From JAJCYL01 sp965206015 (GTDB lineage: Bacteria; Bacteroidota; Bacteroidia; Cytophagales; Cyclobacteriaceae): DNA of 64,000 nucleotides. The notes beneath the pieces are model-generated. The model was given only the letters and a program-made list of their open reading frames with translations. It searched no databases and was not told the origin of the DNA. Shown here in pieces: positions 47,603-55,054 of this stretch. The stretch spans positions 372,001-436,000 of the forward strand of contig CBDBIW010000015.1 in the NCBI GenBank assembly GCA_965206015.1, written 5' to 3'. Both the position numbers and the translations under genes were made by a program. Position 1 is the stretch's first letter, and every line of letters starts with the position of its first letter.

Positions 47603-48814
47603 ATGAACATTCACGAATACCAAGCCAAAGAAATTTTAATGGGTTATGGTGTTACCATCCAGGAAGGGATTGTAGCAGACACACCCGAGGCAGCACTTGA
47701 AGCAGCCAAGAAGTTACATGCTGACACGGGCACTGAATGGTACGTGATCAAAGCACAAATACATGCCGGTGGTAGAGGAAAAGGAAAAGTTAAGGAAACA
47801 GGCTCCAATGGCGTTGTCCTGGCCAAAAGCCTCGAGGATGTTACGGAGAAGGCAAAAAACATCTTGGGAGGTACGTTGGCCACCCACCAGACAGGGCCCG
47901 CTGGCAAGACAGTTAATAAAGTATTGATAGCACAGGACGTTTACTATCCTGGTGAATCAGAGCCAAAAGAGTATTACATGAGTATTCTTTTGGATAGAGG
48001 AACAGGTTGGAATGTAATCATGGCTTCTCCCGAGGGGGGAATGGACATCGAAACTGTTGCGGCAGAAACTCCAAAGAAGATATTTAAGGAATGGATAGAT
48101 CCTAAAGTTGGGTTGCAAGGATTTCAAGCGAGAAAGGTGGCGTTTGCTCTGGGCTTAGAGGGAGAAGCATTCAAGCATATGGTGAAGTTTATTTTCGCCC
48201 TCTATCAAGCATATGTCGGAACCGATTCATCGATGTTTGAAATCAATCCAGTTTTAAAAACTTCAGATAATAAGATTTTAGCAGTTGATTCTAAAGTCAA
48301 CATTGATGACAATGCCTTGTACAGACATAAAGACATTGCTGAGCTAAGGGATCTATCGGAGGAAGACCCTGCGGAGGTCGAAGCAAGCAAAGCAGACTTA
48401 AATTATGTGAAGTTGGATGGCAATGTGGGCTGTATGGTGAATGGTGCGGGTTTAGCCATGGCCACTATGGACATGATCAAATTATCGGGAGGTGAACCTG
48501 CCAACTTTTTGGATGTTGGGGGAGGGGCCAATGCAGTGACTGTAGAAGCTGGATTCAGGATTATTCTGAAGGATTCTAATGTGAAGGCTATATTGATCAA
48601 TATTTTCGGTGGCATTGTCCGATGCGACCGTGTGGCCAGTGGTGTAGTGGAGGCCTATAAGAATATTGGCGAAATCAATGTTCCCATTATAGTGAGGTTA
48701 CAGGGAACGAATGCAGTCGAAGGGGCTAAGATCATTGAAGAATCTGGACTAAAAGTGACTTCAGCTATTGTATTGAAAGATGCAGCAGAGAAGGTGAAGG
48801 AGGTTGTGGGTTAA
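47603..48814 (+). CDS. sucC: succinyl-CoA synthetase beta subunit (ADP-forming)
   Basis: 403 residues. The ATP-grasp N-terminus begins MNIHEYQAKEILMGYGV; VIKAQIHAGGRGKGK binds nucleotide, NGAGLAMATMDMIKLSGGEP is the CoA-ligase core, and ILINIFGGIVRCDRVASGV follows. It makes ATP and succinate from succinyl-CoA in the TCA cycle with SucD. sucD is not next to it, which is usual in many Bacteroidota. A terminator follows at 48826. Confidence 0.97.
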   Translation: MNIHEYQAKEILMGYGVTIQEGIVADTPEAALEAAKKLHADTGTEWYVIKAQIHAGGRGKGKVKETGSNGVVLAKSLEDVTEKAKNILGGTLATHQTGPAGKTVNKVLIAQDVYYPGESEPKEYYMSILLDRGTGWNVIMASPEGGMDIETVAAETPKKIFKEWIDPKVGLQGFQARKVAFALGLEGEAFKHMVKFIFALYQAYVGTDSSMFEINPVLKTSDNKILAVDSKVNIDDNALYRHKDIAELRDLSEEDPAEVEASKADLNYVKLDGNVGCMVNGAGLAMATMDMIKLSGGEPANFLDVGGGANAVTVEAGFRIILKDSNVKAILINIFGGIVRCDRVASGVVEAYKNIGEINVPIIVRLQGTNAVEGAKIIEESGLKVTSAIVLKDAAEKVKEVVG

Positions 48815-48825
48815 AAAGTTGCAAG

Positions 48826-48906
48826 GTTGGAATGTTTAAATGTTAAAAAGTTTGAATAGCACGGATTTTTCTAAACTTTAAACCTTCCAACTCTTTTTTC
48901 TTTTTT
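48826..48906 (+). terminator. terminator-like long hairpin after sucC
   Basis: GTTGGAATGTTTAAA (48826-48840) pairs with TTTAAACCTTCCAAC (48877-48891) with one mismatch and a 36-base loop. A T-rich tail runs to 48906. It separates sucC from the tRNA gene. Confidence 0.65.
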
Positions 48907-48914
48907 CAAAGAAT

Positions 48915-48988
48915 GCGCTCGTAGTTCAACTGGATAGAATATCTGACTTCGGATCAGATGGTTGAGGGTTCGAATCCTTCCGGGCGCA
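48915..48988 (+). tRNA. tRNA-Arg (anticodon TCG)
   Basis: 74 bases fold into a full cloverleaf: acceptor GCGCTCG with CGGGCGC, D stem GTTC/GAAT, anticodon stem TCTGA/TCAGA with loop CTTCGGA and anticodon TCG at 48949-48951, variable TGGTT, T stem GAGGG/CCTTC with loop TTCGAAT, discriminator A at 48988. CCA is not encoded. It reads CGA-type arginine codons. The last 16 bases are duplicated at 49105-49120. Confidence 0.95.
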
Positions 48989-49104
48989 CTATTTTCTCAC
49001 GAAGTGAGTGAGTAACAATTTCAGGAAGGAAATGCGTGGAGTTCGAAATCGGAGTAAAGTGAAGATTCACGAGGAGTATTAGCGCATAGTTTGCGGGTAT
49101 GAGT

Positions 49105-49120
49105 AATCCTTCCGGGCGCA
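49105..49120. repeat. direct repeat of the tRNA-Arg 3' end
   Basis: AATCCTTCCGGGCGCA at 48973-48988 recurs exactly at 49105-49120, 132 bases downstream. Only the 3' half of the T arm and acceptor is copied, so it is not a second tRNA. Such half-copies are left by elements that integrate at tRNA 3' ends, or by local duplication; the 116 bases between hold no gene. Confidence 0.8.
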
Positions 49121-49122
49121 AA

Positions 49123-49256
49123 AAGAAGGCTGCCTCAAAAGATGTCATTTCGACCATCGGGAGAAATCTTCGCTCAATTAGGTGATGATCATCAATTAAT
49201 GCAGATTTCTCGTTATACTCGAAATGACAAGCCAAGACTTTTGGGACAGTCTTCTT
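49123..49256. repeat. nested REP-like palindrome
   Basis: An outer pair, AAGAAGGCTGCCTCAAAAG (49123-49141) and CTTTTGGGACAGTCTTCTT (49238-49256), matches at 16 of 19 positions. Inside it, GTCATTTCGA (49144) and TCGAAATGAC (49219-49228) pair, with AGAAATC and GATTTCT further in. It may serve as a terminator on transcripts from either side. Confidence 0.75.
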
Positions 49257-49287
49257 CTCATTAACAGTGAAAAGGAATAGAATCAAA

Positions 49288-49669
49288 ATGCACGTTACCC
49301 TCATTGCCGGCACTCGCCCAAATTTCATGAAGATTGCCTCAATCATTGATGCAATAATGGAAACGCAGTCAGATAGTAAATCCGATGAGCTGCCTGGAGT
49401 TTATATACATAGTCAAAAATGCAAGATTGGTAATCACAGACTCTGGTGGGATAACTGAAGAAACGACGGTACTCGGAATTTCTTGCATTACATTAAGAAC
49501 CTCAACTGAAAAACCTGAGAATGTAGAGGTGGGAACCAACGAATTACTATGCATTAATCCAGCGGCTATTCCCCCTGCATTAGAAAAACTCTTTTCCGGC
49601 CATTGGAAGAAAGGAGAGATTCCAGAGAAGTGGGATGAAAAGACAAAAGACAGGAAAATGAATTGTTAA
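49288..49669 (+). pseudogene. UDP-GlcNAc 2-epimerase-type gene with large internal deletion
   Basis: The N-terminus MHVTLIAGTRPNFMKIASII holds the GTRPxxxK substrate motif of WecB/WbpI epimerases and ends in a stop at 49456-49458. In the +1 frame the C-terminal quarter is present: ARLVITDSGGITEETTVLGI (UDP-binding GGI.EE) and SCITLRTSTEKPENVEVGTN, running to 49669. About 250 of 380 residues are missing. In the neighbouring sugar cluster WbpI would turn the UDP-GlcNAc-derived sugar into the manno form, so its loss matters for the final product. Confidence 0.88.
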
Positions 49670-49816
49670 TTATTTACTTCAATTGAAGGCTGGTTGATGG
49701 GTATAATTTCACGTCAAACGAAGCAGCTCAATTCAAATAATAATTGTACTATATTGATATGAATTTGGATATAAACCATTAAGTTAGACTTAATTTTTCC
49801 AGCCATTGTCATGCCA

Positions 49817-49859
49817 GATAACCAATAATGAGTAAATTTGTTACTCATTATTGGTTATC
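49817..49859. repeat. perfect 19-bp hairpin
   Basis: GATAACCAATAATGAGTAA (49817-49835) is followed by the loop ATTTG and an exact reverse complement at 49841-49859. There is no T-run, so it is not a classical terminator. It lies between the epimerase relic and the aminotransferase gene, about 90 bases before the latter. Confidence 0.95.
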
Positions 49860-49950
49860 GTGTTACTGCTCTAAGTAACTTTACGCATAACCACTATGTT
49901 TGCGGGATTGAGCTAGGCCCATGGGGCCGAAGGGGCGGAGCTGTACAAAA

Positions 49951-51075
49951 ATGGAGATGATACCGTACGTTGATTTAAATACCCAATACCAAAATATTAA
50001 AGCTGAGATTGATGAAGCTATACAGGGTGCCATCGACAGTACTGCATTTATTAATGGCCCCGCAGTTCACGATTTCAGTAACGAATTGAGTGCATACATG
50101 GGAGGATGCCATGTTATCACATGTGCCAATGGGACAGACGCACTACAAATTGCACTAATGTCTTTGGGGTTGGAACCTGGAGACGAGGTTATCTTGCCGG
50201 TGCATGCCTATGTGGCCACAACGGAAGTGATTGCGCTCTTAAGACTAACACCGGTTTTTGTAGACGTTGATCCCGCAAGGTTCACCATAGACATTGACCA
50301 AACGAAGGCAGCTGTGACTCATAGAACGAAAGCCATTGTTCCGGTTCACTTATATGGACAAGGTGCAGATATGGAACCATTGATGACTCTTGCCGAGGAA
50401 CATGGAATAAAGATCATTGAAGACAATGCGCAGGCGATTGGTGGAGCATATACTTTAAATACCGGTGTTACTCAAAAGTTAGGCACCATCGCTGACATGG
50501 GTACCACTTCGTTTTTCCCGGCAAAGAATCTTGGTGCTTTTGGAGACGGAGGAGCCGTGTTTACGAATACCGAGGATTTAGCGGAGCGGGCAAGGTTAGT
50601 TGCCAATCACGGACAGCCAAAAAAGTATCATCATGAAATTATCGGTTGCAATTCTCGATTGGATACACTTCAAGCAGCAATCTTAGGTGTGAAGTTGAAG
50701 TACCTCGATCAGTACGCTAAGGCTCGTCAGGCTCTGGCTGATTTTTATGACGATCATTTGGGTAGTATAGAAAACATCAATTTACCCTTTCGAGCACCTA
50801 ATTCAACGCATGTCTTTCATCAATATACCTTGACCACTACAGAAGGCCGAGATGAACTCAAACAATTCCTTGCTGACCAAGGGATTCCATCTGTGATTTA
50901 TTACCCTATTCCATTACACCTACAAAAAGCTTATCGATCAGATAAATATCCGGAAGGAAGTTTTCCAGTTACAGAAAGACTTTGCAAGTCAATCTTGAGC
51001 CTGCCAATGCATACAGAAATGCAAGATGAGCATCGTGAGTTGATTGTGGAGAAGGTTAAGGAGTTTTTTAATTGA
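49951..51075 (+). CDS. DegT/DnrJ-family sugar aminotransferase (WbpE/WlbC-like)
   Basis: 374 residues from ATG 49951 (MEMIPYVDLNTQYQNIKAEI); an in-frame ATG at 49921 adds ten unlikely residues. GGCHVITCANGTDALQIALM binds PLP phosphate, DNAQAIGGAYT follows, and the PLP lysine lies in TTSFFPAKNLGAFGDGGAVF. In the wbp/wlb pathway it aminates UDP-2-acetamido-3-keto-glucuronate using glutamate. The neighbours (WbpD-like acetyltransferase and WbpB-like oxidoreductase) support that job over other sugar aminotransferases. Confidence 0.88.
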   Translation: MEMIPYVDLNTQYQNIKAEIDEAIQGAIDSTAFINGPAVHDFSNELSAYMGGCHVITCANGTDALQIALMSLGLEPGDEVILPVHAYVATTEVIALLRLTPVFVDVDPARFTIDIDQTKAAVTHRTKAIVPVHLYGQGADMEPLMTLAEEHGIKIIEDNAQAIGGAYTLNTGVTQKLGTIADMGTTSFFPAKNLGAFGDGGAVFTNTEDLAERARLVANHGQPKKYHHEIIGCNSRLDTLQAAILGVKLKYLDQYAKARQALADFYDDHLGSIENINLPFRAPNSTHVFHQYTLTTTEGRDELKQFLADQGIPSVIYYPIPLHLQKAYRSDKYPEGSFPVTERLCKSILSLPMHTEMQDEHRELIVEKVKEFFN

Positions 51076-51093
51076 CACACGTACCAAACAGAA

Positions 51094-51177
51094 CCGTCAT
51101 TCTGAGCATAGTTAGGAATCCTACCAAAGGAGGTGAGATTCTTCGGTCGCCTTTAATGCTCCTTCTGAATAACGGTC
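51094..51177. repeat. REP-like palindrome between aminotransferase and acetyltransferase
   Basis: ACCGTCATTCTGA at 51094 pairs imperfectly with TCTGAATAACGGT ending near 51177. It is of the same class as the other intergenic palindromes in this window. Confidence 0.55.
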
Positions 51178-51214
51178 AGTTAATAAGATGAATTACCCGC
51201 ACATTGGTTCTATT

Positions 51215-51272
51215 GTCACCCTTAGTTCGTCGAAGGCTATATTAATGGGTGCCTCGACAGGCTCAGTATGAC
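51215..51272. repeat. second REP-like palindrome
   Basis: GTCACCCTTAGTTCGTCGA at 51215 pairs imperfectly with TCGACAGGCTCAGTATGAC ending at 51272. It ends 12 bases before the acetyltransferase start, so it sits in that gene's leader. Confidence 0.6.
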
Positions 51273-51284
51273 ATACTTTTTCAA

Positions 51285-51860
51285 ATGAACTATTTCGCTC
51301 ATGAGTCCTCCTACATAGACGAAGGCTGCCAAATAGGTGACGGCACCAAGATCTGGCACTTTAGTCATATTATGTCTAATTGTGTGATAGGTGAGAATTG
51401 CAACATTGGACAGAACGTGGTTGTACTACCAGAAGTTGTTTTGGGCAATTATGTGAAGGTGCAAAACAATGTTTCTATTTATACAGGAGTAATTTGTGAG
51501 GACTATGTCTTTTTGGGCCCTTCAATGGTGTTCACTAATGTTATTAATCCACGCAGTGCAATTGAGCGGAAAAGTGAGTACGCCCAAACCATTGTAAAAA
51601 AAGGAGCCTCAATTGGTGCCAATGCCACCATTGTCTGCGGCCATGACATTGGTCGTTTTGCATTCATTGGAGCTGGTGCAGTAGTTACCAAAACCGTCCC
51701 TGATTATGCACTAGTAGTTGGCAATCCCGCCAAACAAGTAGGATGGATGTCAGAGCATGGCCATCGATTGGAGTTTGATGAAAAAGGAGAAGCTAGTTGT
51801 GAGGAGAGTGGAGAGAGGTTTGAATTGAAGAATATGACAGTGGTAAAAATTAATGACTAA
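51285..51860 (+). CDS. WbpD/WlbB-type N-acetyltransferase (hexapeptide repeat)
   Basis: 191 residues from ATG 51285 (MNYFAHESSYIDEGCQIGDG); the longer ATG at 51249 lies within a repeat. Left-handed beta-helix repeats run through the protein (IGENCNIGQNVVVLPEVVLG, VFLGPSMVFTNVINPRSAIE, GANATIVCGHDIGRFAFIGA). The size equals that of P. aeruginosa WbpD, as I recall it. The enzyme acetylates the 3-amino group of UDP-3-amino-glucuronate sugar with acetyl-CoA. It stands between the aminotransferase and a damaged glycosyltransferase. Confidence 0.9.
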   Translation: MNYFAHESSYIDEGCQIGDGTKIWHFSHIMSNCVIGENCNIGQNVVVLPEVVLGNYVKVQNNVSIYTGVICEDYVFLGPSMVFTNVINPRSAIERKSEYAQTIVKKGASIGANATIVCGHDIGRFAFIGAGAVVTKTVPDYALVVGNPAKQVGWMSEHGHRLEFDEKGEASCEESGERFELKNMTVVKIND

Positions 51861-51879
51861 TAACTGCAAGTTGTAGCGA

Positions 51880-52474
51880 ATGAATTTATCACTCATAATA
51901 CCGGCATTCAATGAAGAACGGGCAACAGGATCAATAGGTGAACGTATTATTATGGTTTATCAAAACGTTATATTTAATAATATTGTTGAAAATGTTGACA
52001 TTATAGCAATAGACGATGGTTCATCTGATAAGACAGCAGAATTAGCCGGCAGTTTTAATAGTATTGATGTCTTATCTTTTAGCAAGAATTGCGGATACGG
52101 AACTGCAATAAAACATGGGTTTTAAAAAGATGGCCTTTTTGGTCAATACATTAGTCTTTTTTAAACCAATGACTCTAGGGCCAATGAACTCCCCGCTTTC
52201 TGAACCAACTTATATCCTGTCGTTAGAAATAGCTCTTTTTGCTGTTTTGAGGATATTGGATAATCAACCAAAAAATGTATATCCTTTTCTGATATTGTCA
52301 GGGGTTACATTTGGAGTCGGATGGCTGACCAAGCCAATCTCGATATTACTACCAGTTCTTACTGTTGTCTTCATTATTGTTTCCTCAAATAATAAATTCC
52401 ATTTGGCACTCAATACTATATTTTGGCTCGAAAAAAGAAATCACTTTGATGATTTTAGAAGTGATATTTTATGA
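51880..52474 (+). pseudogene. chimeric relic: GT2 N-terminus joined to a GT39-like membrane fragment
   Basis: The first part (51880-52125) is the start of a GT-A glycosyltransferase: MNLSLIIPAFNEERATGSIG and DIIAIDDGSSDKTAELAG, ending CGYGTAIKHGF and stop. The second (52115-52474, another frame) contains SEPTYILSLEIALFAVLRIL and GVTFGVGWLTKPISILLPV, a membrane stretch as in PMT/GT39 proteins. Both parts lack most of their family length, so one or more deletions fused two glycosyltransferase genes of the polysaccharide cluster. Confidence 0.75.
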
Positions 52475-52808
52475 GCGAAATAAAGGAGGGGAGAATCTAA
52501 GCATTTGAATATCGCACATCGAATATTAAAGTGACCCAGCATACAAACACTGCCGTCATTCTATGTTTGAGACTGAGGTTAATGAAGAATCATTTCAATA
52601 GATTGAACCTGTTATCGACGTTATGAAACATTTCCTCCTGCTCGGTGCCGCTGGATACATCGCACCCTGCACCTTTTTATTCCCTAAAGTCTGCCTACCG
52701 TCTGCCCGCCGGGCAGGAGGGGCAAGGCAGCCTACGCTCCAATAGAACAAATTTGGGGCTGCCCTTTCCCTAACAGGGGTTAGGGGCGCAGGTGATGAAA
52801 TTAAAGGC
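52475..52808. other. intergenic region before the oxidoreductase with partial copy of its 5' end
   Basis: About 330 bases. It contains the wlbA-like 5' duplicate at 52623-52670, a 7-bp GC palindrome CTGCCCGCCGGGCAG at 52702-52716 and a GC-richer stretch unlike the neighbouring DNA. No full gene was seen. Confidence 0.65.
52623..52670 (+). pseudogene. truncated duplicate of the oxidoreductase 5' end
   Basis: ATG at 52623 begins MKHFLLLGAAGYIAPC, nearly the same as MKKFALLGAAGYIAPR at 52809. The similarity, including many identical codons, stops after about 16 codons. It looks like the remainder of a second copy of the gene, or of a local duplication that was then deleted. Confidence 0.75.
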
Positions 52809-53777
52809 ATGAAAAAATTCGCCCTTCTCGGTGCCGCCGGCTATATCGCACCCCGCCACATGCGGGCCATTAAAGACACGGGTAATGACCTGGTGGCGGC
52901 GATGGACAAGTGCGACAGCGTAGGAGTGATTGACAGCCATTTCCCTGAGGCAGATTTCTTTACCGAGTTCGAGCGCTTTGACAGGCATTTGGATAAACTG
53001 AAAAGGACAGGGCAGGAGATTGACTACCTAAGCATTTGTACCCCCAATTACCTGCACGATGCACATCTCCGGTTTGGATTGAAACAAGGCGCAGATGCGA
53101 TTTGTGAAAAACCATTGGTGCTCAACCCCTGGAACATTGATGGTTTGAAGGAAATTGAAGTTGAAACAGGAAAGAAGATCTATAACATCCTGCAACTCCG
53201 CGTTCACCCCAGCATTATTGCCTTAAGGGAAAAAATCCAATCTGAAAATAAGGATAAAAAGTACGAAGTGGATCTTTCCTACCTTACCTCTCGCGGTCAT
53301 TGGTACTATACTTCATGGAAAGGGAATATCAATAAATCAGGAGGGATTGCCACTAATATAGGAGTGCACTTCTATGATATGCTGAGCTTCCTATTCGGAG
53401 ATTTGCAGGAAAACGTGGTACATATTCATAATCACGATCGGGCAGCTGGTTATTTAGAGTATGAAAAAGCCAGAGTGAGGTGGTTTTTGAGTATTAACTA
53501 TGACACGCTTCCTGCAGATATAAAAGCCAATGGAGCCAGAACTTATAGATCCATTACTGTAGACAGGGAAGAAATTGAATTCAGCGGTGGTTTTACAGAT
53601 TTGCATACTACAAGCTATGAGGCAATTTTGAATGCCGGTGGATTTGGCCTCGAAGATGCCAGACCGTCAATTGAGACGGTACACAACATTAGGACAAAAC
53701 AGCCGATTGGGTTAAAAGGTGATTATCATCCTTTGGCCAAGTTGCCGTTGAAGAAGCATCCTTTTGAGAGAAGTTAG
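52809..53777 (+). CDS. Gfo/Idh/MocA oxidoreductase, WbpB/WlbA-like
   Basis: 322 residues. The Rossmann motif LLGAAGYIAPRHMRAIK binds NAD, YLSICTPNYLHDAHLRFGL and ADAICEKPLVLNPWNIDG (EKP motif) follow, and the catalytic region has GGIATNIGVHFYDMLSFLFG. In the wbp/wlb pathway it oxidises UDP-GlcNAcA at C3 before amination. It starts in DNA that is GC-richer than its surroundings, which hints at transfer. It is preceded by a fragmentary copy of its own 5' end. Confidence 0.9.
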   Translation: MKKFALLGAAGYIAPRHMRAIKDTGNDLVAAMDKCDSVGVIDSHFPEADFFTEFERFDRHLDKLKRTGQEIDYLSICTPNYLHDAHLRFGLKQGADAICEKPLVLNPWNIDGLKEIEVETGKKIYNILQLRVHPSIIALREKIQSENKDKKYEVDLSYLTSRGHWYYTSWKGNINKSGGIATNIGVHFYDMLSFLFGDLQENVVHIHNHDRAAGYLEYEKARVRWFLSINYDTLPADIKANGARTYRSITVDREEIEFSGGFTDLHTTSYEAILNAGGFGLEDARPSIETVHNIRTKQPIGLKGDYHPLAKLPLKKHPFERS

Positions 53778-54405
53778 AATTAAGAGTGATGATATTAGAA
53801 GTTAGAAGTGCAGCCATCATACCCCTTCTTTTGTCAAGGAGTCAGGTCCTCAAATTAACCGTCAGCCTGAGTTTGTCAAAGCCTGTCTGCAAGGCAGGGA
53901 TTCCGTTAAGCCAATAACAAATACTGAACACCCAACACGGAATAGGAAAAACTGTTGGAGAAAATTTCATAGCCTGAGCTTATGCGAATTCCAGCAAAGA
54001 TTCCCTGATGATCAAACCTGCATGGAACATTTAGTTGACATCAAGTGGCCAGATAGCTTTATTGGTGAGAAATGCAGCCATTAAAAATAGTGCTTCTGCC
54101 TTATTTATTTCATGAATACCAATAAGAAAGGAATCTCTTCCACCAAGTTGAGTCGTAAACTGAGCCTGCGAGAGAAAATCTGCTGATTAGAGCCGTCAGA
54201 CAGCAGCTTGTCCCTCTCAATTAATGACCATAGATTATGTGCCTGTTTCAATAGGATTATAAACGCAGAACAGCATTAAGTAAGCACTAATTATTTGTTA
54301 CAATTCACTCTCAAACCAATTTTCGGTCCTTCTCGCGGATTTTTGTTCGTCATTTCTATGATACTGTTTAAATTGGTTATCGATAAGTAGTAAAAAATTG
54401 GAAAT
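53778..54405. other. 628-base region without an intact gene
   Basis: Near 53855-53900 lies GTCAGCCTGAGTTTGTCAAA followed by CTGTCTGCAAGGCAGGG, resembling a decayed REP-type element. Between about 54010 and 54290 the minus strand carries broken open frames, one with FTTQLGGRDSFLIGIHEINK and AEALFLMAAFLTNKAIWPL, another with LKQAHNLWSLIERDKLLSDG. They may be one unidentified decayed gene. Confidence 0.5.
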
Positions 54406-54810
54406 ATGAACTATTGGTTAGTTAAAACGGAACCAGGCACCTATTCATGGGAGGACTTTGTGAAATTAGGCCGTGATATGTGGGATGGGGTAAGAAATTT
54501 CCAAGCCCGGAATAATATGGAATTGATGAAAATTGATGACGAGGTATTTTTCTATCACAGCATTACTGGTAAAGAAATCGTTGGCATTGCTAAAGTTGTC
54601 AAAGAGCATTATCCGGATCCTACAGCAGATAAACCCATGTGGAAAGTAGTTGATCTTGTACCGGTGAGGAAACTGACCAATCCAATCGGCTTAGCACAAA
54701 TAAAATCTGATCCAAGATTTGAGGGTTTCAGACTGGTTACAAACTCAAGGTTGTCAGTGATGCCGGTGAGTAAGGAACACTGGGATCTGATTTTGGGTTT
54801 GTCGGAGTAG
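54406..54810 (+). CDS. EVE-domain protein
   Basis: 134 residues, entirely an EVE (PUA-like) domain: MNYWLVKTEPGTYSWEDFVK, MWDGVRNFQARNNME and KEIVGIAKVVKEHYPDP. EVE domains bind modified bases in DNA or RNA through an aromatic pocket. Stand-alone members are widespread but their native ligand is mostly unknown. It has no obvious partner here and is followed by a terminator at 54957. Confidence 0.92.
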   Translation: MNYWLVKTEPGTYSWEDFVKLGRDMWDGVRNFQARNNMELMKIDDEVFFYHSITGKEIVGIAKVVKEHYPDPTADKPMWKVVDLVPVRKLTNPIGLAQIKSDPRFEGFRLVTNSRLSVMPVSKEHWDLILGLSE

Positions 54811-54956
54811 GGGATTAATCAAAATCACTGTTTCATTAATTGAGAGGCATTGGATGAATACTTTTCTGATGATCTTGGCACTCAGTGGGGAAAGCCCCTC
54901 AGTAGGGTTGTTGAAGGGAGTGTTGAGATTTGAGGGCACGTTTATACGGTTGAGAT

Positions 54957-54985
54957 AAGGCCAATACGATTGTGTTGGCCTTTTT
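54957..54985 (+). terminator. rho-independent terminator
   Basis: AAGGCCAA (54957-54964) pairs with TTGGCCTT (54975-54982) around a ten-base loop and runs into TTTTT. It ends the EVE transcript. Confidence 0.9.
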
Positions 54986-55054
54986 CTGTAAGCAGGATTA
55001 AATATGAAGTGAATCATTATCACGGCACAGGAAAATTTTTAACATTTGTAGTCT

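Noticed and set aside
49089..49120. Second tRNA gene after tRNA-Arg
   Set aside because: Only the last 16 bases of the tRNA are repeated; no D arm, anticodon arm or 5' acceptor strand can be formed.
48954..49346. Minus-strand open frame of 130 codons
   Set aside because: It runs through the tRNA-Arg gene, its duplicated 3' end and a palindrome, and has no protein-like composition.
52702..52716. Terminator from the GC palindrome
   Set aside because: The stem is seven bases with a one-base loop and has no T-run on either side.
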